DNA of 64,000 nucleotides from Muscardinus avellanarius (GCA_963383645.1 OY726565.1:37553529-37617528), one strand, 5' to 3'; shown: positions 32,269-44,180, counted from the stretch's first letter. Made by a program: numbers and translations. Notes: a model not told the origin generated them from the letters alone.

Positions 32269-32689
32269 GGATGGTGTAACAGAATGAATGTTGAAAAAAG
32301 TAGGTACCATTCCTAACCTTAATACATTGTAAACTTAGGTATGCACATTCATAATTAAGAGAAGATGAAACTAAGTTTGGAAAATTCTTAGTGAAATAGA
32401 TTTATGTTCAATACATCAACAAAAGAGTTCATCCAAAGTAAAAAAGAATGTTGAAGGTTTAATAAATACTTTAACACAGTTCAATGAAATAGTTTCAAAG
32501 CTATTATACCTCATCTATAGTTAATGTTTGGATTTTTCTAATGAAAAGATTTCATACAGTAATCACCTGACTCTGCAACCATCCTGAAGTTATCACATTA
32601 AAGTTGAAATTGTCAAATCAGTTACAAAAATGATTTTCTCTGTATTTCTATTATACCTGGGAATTATCTTTATTTCTTCATTTTTTTCC

Positions 32690-33090
32690 CTTGTGGTATT
32701 CAGGATTGAAGCCGGGGCAGGCAGGCCTCACACATGCTAGCAAGGTAAGTACTTTACTATTGATCTACATCCCCTGCCCTTTTTTTAAATTTCTATTTTG
32801 AGACAAGGTCTTGCTTTAAAAAAAAAAAAGGTATGAGGTCAAGAACCATGGAGAGTCATTCTATGTATGGCTCAGTAAATTATTCAGAGCCTCCTTTTTG
32901 AACAAGAATGTCTATCCAGGAACCTTAAACCTGCCCCACCATTGTGTTTGGGATTATAGGAGGCAGCCATATGAAGATGAAGAACTATTCTTGAAGAGTT
33001 GCTCAAGCTTATCTGAAACTTTTAATCCTCCTACTTCAGTTTTCTGGACAGCTGGAATTATAGGCATGTGCCACCATACCCAGCTTATCT
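32690..33090 (-). mobile_element. ID-B1 type SINE split by unclassified block
   Basis: 32690-32817 holds an ID part with the full arm (ACATGCTAGCAAGGTAAGTAC); 33002-33090 holds the B1 part. Confidence 0.7.
32818..33001. repeat. Unclassified repeated block, copy 1
   Basis: From CAGTAAATTATTCAGAGCCT to GATGAAGAAC it aligns with 36346-36480 at high identity. Confidence 0.65.
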
Positions 33091-33187
33091 GGAAATATTC
33101 TAAAGCCAGTATCTCTTCTCTAGTTTTATTCTTTATACAGCAACTGAAAACTCTTCACAGATATAACAAACAAAACTGTAAACTTAC

Positions 33188-33258
33188 CAATACCTTGGGG
33201 CCGACTTAACCTTATAGGAGTAATTTCAACTTTTTGTACATGAGGTGGGTATTCTTTC
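33188..33258 (-). CDS. SENP6: SENP6 exon d (71 nt)
   Basis: The acceptor is TTTTCTAG at 33259-33260 and the donor is GTAAGT at 33182-33187 (near-consensus). It encodes (R)[19 protein letters not shown] then PQGI, ending with G of a split Glu codon. The motif [11 protein letters not shown] is typical of SENP6. Short exon between an 11.3-kb and a 17.6-kb intron. A 7SL-type SINE monomer lies about 280 bp upstream of the acceptor. Confidence 0.93.
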
Positions 33259-33539
33259 CTAGAAAAGGAAATTTATATAGTTTTACTCAAATGAGAAATA
33301 TAGTTTTCAAAATAATAAGCTAAGGGGATATTTACATTTATTAAGAGCTTGTTATATGAAATATATTATAAAAGAATAAAACTGTACTTAAGTTTAAAGC
33401 AAAAGATTCCCAAAGGTAGCAACTATTTCACTTAGACTTCTGTCAGCGCCCACTAAAGGCAGACTACAGGATATATAATAATAAATTTAGATTGTTATTC
33501 TTTCAAAGTAATCACTTTATTTTCTATCTTAAACTCTTT

Positions 33540-33675
33540 ATTCCTTTTTATTTTATTTAAAGACAGGGCCTTACTGTGTTGCCTGGGCTGGTCTTGAACT
33601 CCTGGGCTCAAGTGATCCTTCTGCTTCAACCTCTCAAATAACTGGGATTACAGACACACTAGCATGGCAAGCTTT
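33540..33675 (-). mobile_element. 7SL-type monomer (B1/Alu-like)
   Basis: GCCTGGGCTGGTCTTGAACT, CCTGGGCTCAAGTGATCC and AACTGGGATTACAGACAC match the 7SL left-monomer plan, without an ID part. Confidence 0.85.
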
Positions 33676-33796
33676 CCAAGGAGTCACTTTGGAAAACTCT
33701 ATACATTTACTCAAATTTATAAACCTTTAGAATTTTTCTTATAGAACAGTCTATAATCAGTTTATTAAAATCACATTTAAAAATTTGTAGTACTTA

Positions 33797-34018
33797 AGCT
33801 GGGCGTGGTGGCGCACGCTTGTAATCCCCGCACTTGGGAGGCTGAGACAGGAGGATCACACAGGTTCGAAGCCAGCCTCAGCTACTGAGTGAGGCTCAGC
33901 AACTTAGTGAGACCCTGTTTCCAAATAAAATATAAAATAGGTCTGAGAGTACAGTCTAGAAGTAGAAAGCCTCTGGGTTCCACCCCCAGTACCACCAAAA
34001 AAAAAAAAAAAAAAAATA
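33797..34018 (+). mobile_element. B1-dID SINE, type 2
   Basis: Flanked by TAGTACTTAA copies. Confidence 0.95.
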
Positions 34019-34128
34019 TCCTAGTACTTAAAGTCTATTTTGAATAAAGAATTACCTAGCTTAATACTACTCAATTTGCCCAATTTAGCTGTAAATATTT
34101 TTAGTTACTTAAAACAAATCAATGAGAG

Positions 34129-34340
34129 GGCCAGGCGTGGTGGTGCACGCTTGTAATCCCCGCACTTGGGAGGGTGAGACAGGAGGACCGCACAGGTTCA
34201 AAGCTAGCCTCAGCTACTTAGTGAGGCTTTCAGCAACTTAATGAGAACCTCTTTCTAAATAAAGTATAAAATAGGTCTGGGAGTGTAGCCTGGAGGTAGA
34301 AAAGTCCCTGGGTTCCACTCCCAGTATCACACACACAAAA
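34129..34340 (+). mobile_element. B1-dID SINE, type 2
   Basis: Flanked by AATCAATGAG copies (34116 and 34364). Confidence 0.95.
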
Positions 34341-34768
34341 AATAAATTTAAATAAATTTTAAAAATCAATGAGCAAAGAAATAAATGCTGAATAAAATAC
34401 TTGAGAATAATTCTAAAAACAGTACAAAATGTTATGTACAAAATCAGCAATTATGAAACAAGTATTTTAGTTTTGTAACATGACTGATTATATTGTAGTA
34501 GGAGATATAAGTACACTTGTCTAAAATATTAAACTGCTTTATCAGGCTTCATATATAACCAATTATAAACATAATCTGGAACTGCATGCCCTAAATACAT
34601 CCACGTACGTCCAAATTATGCTGATTCTGGGGAAAAACAAAAGTCCTGGAGCTAGTTGTGGAATAAAAGAATTATATAAGCAGAATCGCAAAAAGTATAA
34701 TAGTCCAGGAAACTCTTAATAGTTTTTAGATTCCTATCCTAAATAAAAGCTATTAAAAATTCCTGTTT

Positions 34769-34986
34769 TAGCTGGGCGTGGTGGTGCAGGCTTGTAATCT
34801 CAGCATTTGGGAGGCTGAGACCAGAGGATCGTGTTTCATGGACAGCCTCAGCTACTTAGTGAGGCCCTCTGCAATTTATAGTGAGATCTTGTTTTAAAAT
34901 AAAGAATAAAAAATAGGGCAGGAGGTGTAGCTCAGAGGTTGAATGCCCCTGGGTTCCATCCCCACACGGTAAAAAAAAAAAAAAAT
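34769..34986 (+). mobile_element. B1-dID SINE, type 1
   Basis: Flanked by AAAATTCCTGTTTTA copies. Confidence 0.95.
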
Positions 34987-35110
34987 TAAAATTCCTGTTT
35001 TATTTAACTCTGCATCAAAGGAGGCTTTTCTATGTATTTATAAGTTCACACAGTATTTTCTACTCATTACACATAATGTAATTACTTTAATTAAACAAAA
35101 GTCCTAAAGG

Positions 35111-35304
35111 CAGCTGGGCGTGGTGGTGCTTGTAATCCCCACACTTGGGAGGCTGAGACAGGAGGATTGCACAGGTTCGAAGCCAGCCTCAGCTACTTAG
35201 TGAGACCCTGTTTCTAAATAAAGTATAAAATAGGTCTGGGAGTATAGCCCGGAGGTAGAAAAACCCCTGGGTTCCACCCCCAGTACCACACACACACACA
35301 CAAA
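35111..35304 (+). mobile_element. B1-dID SINE, type 2
   Basis: Flanked by AAAGTCCTAAAGGCA / AAAGTCCCGAAGGCA. Confidence 0.95.
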
Positions 35305-35454
35305 GTCCCGAAGGCATTCATTTTCTTGTAAGAAATTTTTTTTATATTCCTACATTGTAAAAATCAAAGCAGTAAAAATGAAAACAAAAATATGAAAATG
35401 ACAAAAAAACAGAACAAAAAACATTAGGAGTGGAGGTAGTAGTGTATTTAAAAT

Positions 35455-35620
35455 AGCAGTTAGCATGTACTGAGCATACCTGCCAGGTACTGTTCTGACT
35501 GCTTTGTATCTATTAATTCCTTTATTCCCCCCAGTAACCTTATAAAGTATACATTATTGACACTTTGTAAATAAGGAAACTGAGGCTCAAGGTTAATTAA
35601 CTTCCCTATGGTAAACGGTT
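35455..35620 (+). mobile_element. MIR SINE
   Basis: TGTACTGAGCATACCTGCCA then GTACTGTTCTGACTGCTTTG and AAGGAAACTGAGGCTCAAGG follow the MIR core and 3' region in order. Confidence 0.85.
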
Positions 35621-35683
35621 ATTTTATAATGGAATTTTTTTTTTAAGATTTGTGAGGATATAAGTAGTGAAGACAGAAATTTC

Positions 35684-35910
35684 GGCCGGGCCTGGTGGCG
35701 CAAGCTTGTAATCCCCACACTTGGGAAGCTGAGACAAGAGGATCGCATGGGTTCAAAGCCAGCCTCAGCTATATAGTGAGGCTCTCAGCAACTTAGTGAG
35801 ACCCTGTTTCCAAATAAAATATATTTAAATAAAAAAAAGGTCTGGGAGTATAGCCCAGAGGTAGAAAGCCTCTGGGTTCCACCCCCAGTACCACCCCCCC
35901 CCCAAAAAAC
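35684..35910 (+). mobile_element. B1-dID SINE, type 2
   Basis: Flanked by CAGAAATTTCGGC / AGAAATTTGGC. Confidence 0.95.
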
Positions 35911-36269
35911 AGAAAGAAATTTGGCTTAGATGTCATGGTAGTAATGGTGCTACAAAAGGGTATGTTTTAATCTCCTAACTAAACTATATTAGAATTAAAA
36001 TAAAATGTATGCTTCTGTAGTCTATATACTTTCACACTAAAAAATATAATACAACCTTATCTTTAAAATAATTGCTTTTAACCCTTAATTTTTATAACTC
36101 TATACTTGGGAAAATTAAAAATACCAACTTTAAAAAGTGACACAAAAGAATCATATTGGCAAAAATAACCACCAGCACTGATACAAAGAATAGTGCAAAA
36201 TTAAAGTGACCTCTGGGCTCTTTAAGTTCTGCTGGAAAAAAGTAAGCTGACGATATTCTACAGATGCAA

Positions 36270-36770
36270 ACATGGCTGCTTTAGAGGAAAAAGAATGACT
36301 TAGAGAGCACAATCAAGAATAAGAAGGATGAAGTGAAGAATCTACAGCTCAGTAAATTATTCAGGGCCTCCTAACATTCCTCCTTTTTGAACAAGAATAT
36401 CTATCCAGGAATCTTAAGCCTGCACCACCACTGTGTTTTAGGATTACCAGAGGCAGAAGAATTAAGATGAAGAACTAGAGGAGTTGCATTCCTCTACCTT
36501 AGAGACATTCATCCACACCTGGACCCAAGTAAGACGACAAGACTCTGGACTGATGACACTTGAGAGATTATTGGGGAGATTATTGGCAGACTGTGATAGA
36601 GAGGCTTCAAGGTGGCCCCAATGATCCTTTATCTATCGGTATTTGTGCCAGTGTGCAGTTTCTTCCCACACTATAGCGCTGATCTCCTTAACCAATATGC
36701 TATATTGGAAATGATGGTAGGTGACTTTCTGAGCTTAGGTCATAAAAGACATCACATCTTCCAAAAAATG
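36270..36770. repeat. Unclassified repeat, copy 2 and flank
   Basis: Contains the block shared with 32867-33001, then TTCATCCACACCTGGACCCA, GGTGGCCCCAATGATCC and TTGTGCCAGTGTGCAGTTTC. It resembles an ancient LTR or other interspersed repeat but I cannot name it. Confidence 0.55.
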
Positions 36771-37444
36771 TAATAAAATGTAACACAAAAGCAATAAATC
36801 CAAAGCAAATATGGTATAATATTACGGTGAGCTCTCCAGGAACTTTGAGTGCCTCATATATATTTTAAGTTGTAGGAAATAAAAACAGTAGCCATTTAGA
36901 AAAACTAACAATCATTAGAAAAACAATTTGATGGTTACAGGGTGGTCATGAAATCTAGAAGTAAAGATTTCTTTTTTCAGTTTGAACGTGCTTGATTACT
37001 TATACTTGGGTATGCCAAAGCACAGTGAAAATAACTGACATAAGTCATATGAAGCAGCAAATCACACATGCATGTATAGTGATAAATGAAAATCTGGCTT
37101 TGAGAAACAATGGTCTTTGCAGTTTGACAGAATGCAGTGAGCTGTGCATGGCTAAAAAGGGCCAACACTGAATAAACCATGTGATATCCTCAGTTTTATA
37201 ATGAACTGTGACATTAATAGTTAAATATATCCACCTCTGTTTTCAGGCTTGGTATCCTCCCTGTTCTCAATCTTTGTTATACTTCCCTATACAAAAACAA
37301 AGTTTTGTTTTTAAAAACATAATGGATAAATCACAAAAATAAAAGTATACATTGAGTTTAATACAGAAATATAAAACTTAAGATACAATTCCCTAGTCAA
37401 AAACTATCTTATTTCCTTTAAAACTGTTTAAATTAAAAAGAAAA

Positions 37445-37560
37445 TCCCCCTTGGGGAGAGAGGGAGGGAGGGAAAGAGAGAGAGAAGGAGGGCAAGAGAG
37501 GGAGGAAAGAAGGAAAAGAGAGAAACAGGAAGGAAGGAAAAGAAAAATTGGAGGGAGGAA
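37445..37560. repeat. Purine-rich GGGA/GAAA tract
   Basis: More than 100 bp almost entirely A and G on the plus strand (GGGAGGGAGGGAAAG, AAGAAGGAAAAG), with mirror-like stretches. Confidence 0.85.
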
Positions 37561-37626
37561 AGATTCTTCTGGCTAAATGATCTAAACTATAAATGAACAT
37601 TAATTTCATAATCTGAGGGTTCCTTC

Positions 37627-37985
37627 TTTTTCGTGGTACTGGGGATTGAGCCAAGGGGCATTCTACCTCTGAGCTATACCCCCAGTTCTATATTCTTTAT
37701 TTTGAAACAAGGTCACAATATGTTCCAAAGGGCATAAGTAGCTGAGGCTGTCAATGAACCTGGATCCTCCTGTCTCAGCCTCCCAAATACTGGGATTACA
37801 AGCATGTGCCACCACACCTGCTAGGAAGAAGATCCAGGAGTGCTCTACACTGACATACATCCCAAACCCTTTTTATTTTCAGACAGGATTCTTCTAAATT
37901 GCTCAGGCTGATCTCAAATTTGCAATCCTCCCGCTTCAGCTTCTTGAGCAGCTGGGATTACAGGCATGAGCCACTATGCCCCACT
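37627..37985 (-). mobile_element. B1-dID SINE and older ID-B1 element
   Basis: 37627-37824 is type 1; 37826-37985 is an older element with GCTCTACACTGACATACATCC and a B1 part ending GAGCCACTATGCCCC. Confidence 0.85.
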
Positions 37986-38249
37986 GTAGAAACAAATTCA
38001 AATTCCAAACTGGTGTGCAGCTCAGGCCTAGACTTTAACTTTTCAGTAGATTGTTTTTTCTGCTCAATACCAAGCAGGAGCAGCAAAGCTTGTCATCTGG
38101 TGTCTTCCTGTGTAGGTAAGCAGATTTTTGCTTCTTAGTGTTTGTTTTGTTTATACATTTTAGAAGCCCCACTTTATAAATCAAAAAATTTTACAAGTTA
38201 CATAAAGTGAACTATACAATTCCTCTATCCATAACTATTCAAACATAAT

Positions 38250-38974
38250 TTTGAAATCCTTTAGATGTAGAAAAGTTGGGAAGATAAAATGGTATTCCCT
38301 TATGACCTACATCACTATCACACTTGTGTCAAAACCCAGAAATCAATAGTGGTACACTATTATTCACTTAAACTCCCAACTTTGGCTCTTTCCAGCTATT
38401 CCATTGACATCCTTTATTTTGTTCCAGGATCCGAAGGTACTCTGAGGTAAGTCATCACGTCTCCTAGTCTGCTCTCTGTGCTTCTTAGCCATCCACTGTT
38501 TTTTATGACCTGGATACCCAAGAAGAAAACTGGTCAAATAATTTACAGAATGCCCCCCAATCTACAGTTGTGTGATGTTTCCTAATGATTAGATATGTCT
38601 GAGATGGAGACATATCAGACACTAAGTGCCCTTCTCATCACATATCAGGGAAGATGGTATCAATATGACTTCTTATTGGTGATAACCTTGGTCTATTGCC
38701 TAATCTTATTGTCTTTACTGGGATTTTCTACTCTTTTTACTTCCATACTCCATTTGGAAGCAAGACAGTAAGTTTAGCCCATACTCAAAAGCAGCGAGAG
38801 AGCCAGGTGTGGTGACGCACGCTTGTAATCCCCATGCTTGGGAGGCTGAGACAGGAGGATCACGCAGGTTCGAAGCCAGCCTCGGCTGGCTTAAGAGACC
38901 CTGTTTCCAAATAAAACATAAAATAGGTCTGGGAGTACAGCCCAGAGGTAGAAGGCCCCTGGGTTCCAGTACCA

Positions 38975-39006
<32 letters not shown>

Positions 39007-39150
39007 CAGTGAGGATATTACTTCCCCGCCTATCAGTGCTGGGGTTAAACCAAAGACCTGTCTGCCAGGAAGAGAGTGAGGGTGATTAAACTCCACTTTC
39101 TGAAAAGGGAGTATCTACAATATTACCTGGAATTCTTCTGCAAAAAACAG
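38250..39150 (-). mobile_element. Old LINE (L1M-like) in antisense, with nested SINE
   Basis: TTTTGTTCCAGGATCCGAAG, TCATCACGTCTCCTAGTCTG, CTTCTCATCACATATCAGGG, TTCCATACTCCATTTGGAAG and TGGAATTCTTCTGCAAA follow an ancient LINE 3' region read backwards. The SINE at 38800-39005 is flanked by AAAAGCAGYGAG copies. A short open stretch at 38390-38530 resembles an exon but belongs to this repeat. Confidence 0.6.
38800..39005 (+). mobile_element. B1-dID SINE, type 2/3 intermediate
   Basis: Has CTCGGCTGGCTTAAGAGACC in the centre but AGAAGGCCCCTGGGTTCC in the ID half: a transitional form. Confidence 0.93.
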
Positions 39151-39256
39151 ATAATTTTATGCAACTTATAAAATCTGACTAGAAAGTTGTCCAGCACTGA
39201 TTGGGAAAAGTATTTATTTCAAAATTGCTGAAATACAGCTGGGCATTATTGAAATA

Positions 39257-39712
39257 CAGCTGGACCTGTAGCGTACATTTGCAATTCCAAGAGATGGGAG
39301 ACTGAGACAGGAGGATTACAGGTTCACAGCCAGCCTCAGCTACTTAGCAAGGCCCTCCACACTTAGTGAGACTCTGTTTCAAAATAAAGGATAAAAAATA
39401 GGGCTGGGGCTGTAGCTCAGAAGTAGAATGTCTCTGGGTTCTAGTAGCACTACAATAAAAATTTTAAAAATTGCTGAAATGCTTCAATAAACACAAGATT
39501 TATTTACATTTGTATGCCAGGTATGGTGGTACTTGGTACCGAGGCAGGAGGATCACAGCTTCATGGCCTGTTTCAGCTACTTAGTGAAGCCCTCTGCAAC
39601 TCAGTGAGACCCTGTTTCAAAATAAAGGATGAAAAAAATAGGGCTAGGGTACAGTTATGAGGTAGAATGCTCCTGGGTTCAATCCCCAGCACTGAAGAAG
39701 AAAAAAAACAAA
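39257..39712 (+). mobile_element. Two plus-strand B1-dID SINEs (39257-39460, 39515-39712)
   Basis: The first is flanked by AAAATTGCTGAAAT copies; the second lacks part of its start. Confidence 0.88.
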
Positions 39713-40074
39713 CCAGATTTATTTACATTAGTATGATTCAGCAGTGCTCATTTTAGCCTTAGGGTTGTATTCCAATTGTTACCCCTCCTGTCATTCACTA
39801 TGGTAAAATACATATACCATGAAATTTACAAAAATATGTGACAGTTTACTACTTTTTGTCACCCATGCTACCTATCTCCATACAGTCTAGTTTTAGTATA
39901 TGTAATACTCAAGAAAGCACCTTTTTATTTATTTACTTAATTATAGTTACAGCTTGGGTTCTGATACCACATTGATTGGATTTTGCGTTTTCTCTAACAC
40001 AGCCCTAGAATAAGTCAACTGTCCATGTTTCTTTTATCGTAGAGTACAATTTATAAACCAAGACCTGGGCAGGG

Positions 40075-40500
40075 TTTTTTTTGTTTTTGTTTTTGCTGGT
40101 CTGGAGATAGAACCCAGGGGCATTCGACTTCTGAGCTACACTCCTGCCCTATTTTTTTTTTTTTTATTCTTTATTTTGAAACAGGGTCTAAGCTGCGGTG
40201 GCCCTAAGTAGCTGAAGCTGTCCGTGAACCATGATCCTACTGTCTCAGCCTCCCAACCAAGTACTGGGATTACAAGCCTGCCACTACGCCCGGCTACAAC
40301 AGTTTAATCTTTTTTTTTTTTCTTTTGGTGGTACTGGTGTTCCTGCAAGCCTTCTACCTCCGGGCTACACTCCCAGACCTATTTTTATATTTTTGAAACA
40401 GGGTCTCTTAAGCCAGCAAGGCTGGCTTCGAACCTGCGCAATCCTCCTGTCTCCGCCTCCCAAGCATGGGAATTACAAGCATACACCACCACGCCCGGCC
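40075..40500 (-). mobile_element. Type-1 (40075-40297) and type-3 (40310-40500) SINEs
   Basis: CAGTTTAAT flanks the type-3 copy on both sides. Confidence 0.93.
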
Positions 40501-40551
40501 AGTTTAATTTAAAAAAAAAAAAACAAAAAACAAAAGAAATCTCCCAATTTA

Positions 40552-40722
40552 AAGCCAGGTGTGGTGGTGCACCACAGGAGAATAGTGAAGGTTCAAAACC
40601 AGCCTCAGCTACTTAGTGAGGCTCCCAGCAATTTAGTGAGACCCTGTTTCCAAATAAAATGTAAAATAGATCTGGGAGTGTTTCCCAGAAGTAGAAAGCT
40701 CCTGGGTTCCTTCAGTACTACA
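40552..40722 (+). mobile_element. B1-dID SINE, internal deletion
   Basis: Lacks CTTGTAATCC...GGAGGCTGAG: goes from GTGGTGCACC straight to ACAGGAGAATAG. Confidence 0.88.

Positions 40723-40761
<39 letters not shown>
40722..40761. repeat. (CA)n microsatellite
   Basis: SINE tail. Confidence 0.9.
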
Positions 40762-40764
<3 letters not shown>

Positions 40765-40877
40765 CTCCCAATATTTATTCTAACCAAGAACTTCTTGCAT
40801 GTGAAATACTTTGGGATAGCTCACACATCTACTTGCTACTTTTATAAATTATGTCTATGTCTTTATCTTGTGCTTTT

Positions 40878-41039
40878 TTTTTTTTTTTTTTGGTGGTACT
40901 GGGGTTCCTGGAAGCCCTTCTACCTCCGGGCTACAATCCCAGACTATTTTTTTTTTTTTTTTTTTTTTGGAAACAGGGTCTCTTAAGCCAGCGGCTGTCC
41001 CAAGCACGGGGATTACAAGCATGTGCCACCACGCCCAGC
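40878..41039 (-). mobile_element. B1-dID SINE, type 3, deleted centre
   Basis: 14-bp target duplication TATCTTGTGCTTTT (40864-40877 and 41040-41053); the centre around the CG-rich part is missing. Confidence 0.95.
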
Positions 41040-41119
41040 TATCTTGTGCTTTTATTCAGCCTTTTATTTAGCCTTTATTCTGTCTTTCTAATCATTAATC
41101 CTATCTTATTTGTTATTTA

Positions 41120-41316
41120 CCAGGAATAGTGATCCAAACCTGTACTACCAGTACTTGGAGAAGCAGAGACAGAAAGATCACAGATTCAAAGCCAGTCTCA
41201 GCAATTTAGCAAATCCTAAGCAACTGAATGTGACTGTTTCAAAATACAAAATAATAAGGGCTGGAGGTGTAGCTCGGAGGAAGAACATTCCTGGGTTTAA
41301 TCTGTACAAAAACAAA
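41120..41316 (+). mobile_element. B1-dID SINE, old
   Basis: CCAGGAATAGTGATCCAAACC to GGGTTTAATCTGTACA. Confidence 0.82.
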
Positions 41317-41477
41317 AAAATCCTAAAATCTATTCTTGAATCATTTTCCTCCCTCATTTATCTTGTGGCTCTAAACACACCTTCACTTGCAAACTGTTAT
41401 TTTATAATCTGATTCTTATAATCAACATAGTAAACTGGGCTTTAATTTCGATTCCAAATGTCTCATTAAATATATTC

Positions 41478-41613
41478 AGCCAGCCAGGAGGCACATACCT
41501 GTAGTCCTAGCTACTTGAGGGGCTAAAGGTAGGATAGAAAGTTTAAGGCTAGCCTGAGAAACTTAACAAGACATAAACTCAGTGGTAGAGTGCCTCTGAG
41601 TTCAACTGCCAAT
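41478..41613 (+). mobile_element. B1-dID SINE, shortened
   Basis: The B1 part runs directly into AAACTCAGTGGTAGAGTGCC. Confidence 0.8.
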
Positions 41614-41622
41614 ATCTATCTC

Positions 41623-41711
<89 letters not shown>
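41614..41711. repeat. Compound (CTAT)(TC)n(AC)n microsatellite
   Basis: ATCTATCTCTCTATC grades into (TC)n then (AC)n between two plus-strand SINEs. Confidence 0.9.
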
Positions 41712-41712
<1 letters not shown>

Positions 41713-41875
41713 CTGGGCATGGTGGCATAAACTTTTAATTCTAGTACTTAGGAGGCTGAGATAGGAAGATCGTGGAGACTGCTTCAAAATAAAGAATAAA
41801 ATAGGGCTGGGGGTATAACTCGGAGGCAGAGTGGCCCTGGGTTCAATTTTCAGTACCGCAAACAAAATAAACAAC
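41711..41875 (+). mobile_element. B1-dID SINE, central deletion
   Basis: The body after GGAAGATCGTGGAGA is missing to the linker. Confidence 0.85.
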
Positions 41876-42118
41876 CCCAAACCCAAAAATAGTCAACCTG
41901 ATTATAATTACAATTAAAACAGCTAACAAACTTCATGTTTTCCTTTCATTTTATTAGTTTTTCAATTTGTACTATTTGATTCTTTTCTATTTTTATAAAA
42001 TTTACTATTCATTTATCCCTCCACCACACTTTCCACTTAACAAGGGAATAACTACTTTCTCTTTCAATTCTTAGTGCAATTGCATTATCAATTTTTCATT
42101 AACATGTTATCAAGATTC

Positions 42119-42199
42119 CAGAGGCTGGAGGTATAATTCAGTAGTAGAGCATGTATGTGAAAGGCCCAGGGTTCAATCATCATTACCACACACAAAAAA
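42119..42199 (+). mobile_element. ID element
   Basis: GGCTGGAGGTATAATTCAGT with full arm GCATGTATGTGAAAGGCCC. Confidence 0.82.
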
Positions 42200-42569
42200 A
42201 ATTTCCTAATATTATCACAAACAATATCCTGTTATTTCTCAAATGGAATGAGATCTTATATTTTCCCACCTAACCCCACCAAAAAGGCCCCTCCCAAAAT
42301 GAAGCCTTTATTTTCCGACCTCTTCAGAAAAGACCAGTTTTGCTTTTCTACCTCCCCAATCCCTAAATCTTGCTTAGATAACTTTGAGAGGTTACACATT
42401 ATTACTAATTTTCCTTTGTAGCTCATCTCTAGAAAATGTCACATGTTTGGCTTTACTTGAACTGTCATCTACTTAATCTTTAAATTGTGCTAATTACAAA
42501 AATACAGAAGATTGTGCTTAAAAAGCTCAAACATTTCCCTACCTAAAATGCCAAAGCTTTTATTCTGCT

Positions 42570-43015
42570 AATATAAAATCCAAACTCTTCAAATCAGTTT
42601 ATAAAGGCCTTTCAGGACCTAGGTCCCAGTCCATTTAGTAATAATCTTTCACTTTTCTAGCTTCTAACTGTAATGGACCTTTTTTCTGTTCTTTGAACAT
42701 GCTAAACTCATTCCTACAATAGTATCATCTTTTCACACTTAGCTCTCAGTTAAATGTTAGCTGAACAGTAGTAAAGAGTATTCCTGAACATGCAATCTAA
42801 CGAAACTATATTGTCAACTTATAACACCATCATCCATTTTTTTCTATATGAAACGTATTTCAAGTTTTACTTGTACATTATCAGTTTTTATGTATCTGAA
42901 TGTCAACTACAGAAAAGCAGAGATCTTGTATGTTTTGTTCATCATTATATTCTTATGGCTATACCATTATTACTAGGTACTCCATAAATACATGAAATTA
43001 ATGAAAGGACATATA
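42570..43015 (+). mobile_element. L2 LINE 3' end
   Basis: AAATCCAAACTCTTC, AAAGGCCTTTCAGGACCTAG, then GAAAAGCAGAGATCTTGTAT, TTTTGTTCATCATTATATTC and ACTAGGTACTCCATAAATAC follow the L2 3' region and tail. Confidence 0.75.
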
Positions 43016-43276
43016 TAAAAGGTGTCATATGTAATTAGAATTATATTTATCAGATCAAACAATTTTACAAATAGTTATACAAGGATGGCAATGTTGTAAA
43101 AATCAATTACAGGTTATTATGTGGAGTCACTGTATTAATTCAAAAATAATGCCAGGTGATAAATATAATTCAAGAATCTGAAAAGGTTGGCTAAAAGCTG
43201 AATATGCTCAGATTCTCTTGTCTGCTTACTGTACCTAGTCTTTTCCTAGTACTAACATATTCCCTCTCTCCCTCCC

Positions 43277-43854
43277 ACTGCAGATAAAATCCAGGGGTAT
43301 TCTACCTCTGAGCTACCACTCAGCCCTATCTTATTTTTTTTGCGGTACTGGGGATTGAACCCAGGGGCATTCTACCTCCAAGCTACATCCCCAGCCTATT
43401 TTTTATTCTTTATTTTGAAATAGGGTCTGAGTTGCAGAGGGCCTCACTAAGTAGCTGAGGTTCTCCATGAACCTAGATCCTCCTGTCTCAGCCTCACAAA
43501 CTGCTGAGATTACAAATGTGCACCACCACACCACACCCAGCTCTTATTTTACTTTTTATTTTGAAACAGGGTCTCGCTAAATTGCTGAGGCTGGTCTCAA
43601 GCCTGTGATTCTGCCTGTCAACTTCCCAGTTACCTATTTTCTTCTTTTTTTTTGGCGGGTTTGGGGATGGAACCGAGGGGCATTTGACCTCCAAAACATA
43701 CCCCCTGCCCTATTTTTTATTTTTTATTTTGAAACAGGGTCTCACTAGGTTGCAGAGAGCCTCACTAAGTAGCTGAGGCTATCCACAAACCGTGATCCTC
43801 TGGTCTCAGCCTCCCAAATGCTGGGATTACAAGCATGTGCCACCATGCCCGGCT
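43277..43854 (-). mobile_element. Three nested minus-strand SINEs
   Basis: Outer 43277-43331 and 43543-43640; first insert 43332-43542; second insert 43643-43854, flanked by ACCTATTTTCTT copies. Confidence 0.88.
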
Positions 43855-43887
43855 ACCTATTTTCTTTACAGTATGATACAGTCAAAG

Positions 43888-44180
43888 TTGGGCTGGGTGG
43901 TACATGCTTGTAATCCCAGCAACTTGGGAAGCTGACACAGGAAGACTGCAAGTTTCGGATGAATGAATGTATGAACTTAACAAGACTGACTAAAATAAAA
44001 AAATAAAAAGGCTGGGAGGTATAGCTAAGTGCTCGCCTAGTGTTTAAGAGATAATGGGTTCAATTCCCAGTACATACATATGTACTTACATACATTCATA
44101 CATTCATACATATGGCTGGGGATGTAGCTCAGTAGTTGAGTATCCTCATGTTCAATCATCAGTACTGCCCTCCCCCCAAA
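43888..44180 (+). mobile_element. B1-ID SINE with long arm, then ID element (44112-44180)
   Basis: The first keeps the arm AAGTGCTCGCCTAGTGTTTAAG missing from most composite copies, so it predates the ID deletion. Confidence 0.82.

Larger units (their letters stand above)
21922..33181 (-). other. SENP6 intron d-e (11.3 kb)
   Basis: Dominated by a fragmented plus-strand L1 (about 23.9-29.5 kb) that has received SINEs and two solo LTRs, followed by telomere-like repeats, nested minus-strand SINEs, MIRs and an unclassified block. 21925-22450 and 32270-32685 are AT-rich and unassigned. Confidence 0.8.

Noticed and set aside
38390..38530. Exon-like minus-strand stretch reading ...DDLPQSTFGSWNKIKDVN...
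   Set aside because: Flanks and order match an ancient LINE 3' region (same family as 23140-23225); no SENP6 similarity and no convincing splice sites.
39741..40074. Candidate gene fragment between SINEs
   Set aside because: GGTAAAATACATATACCATG and similar words suggest an old LINE piece, but too diverged to annotate.
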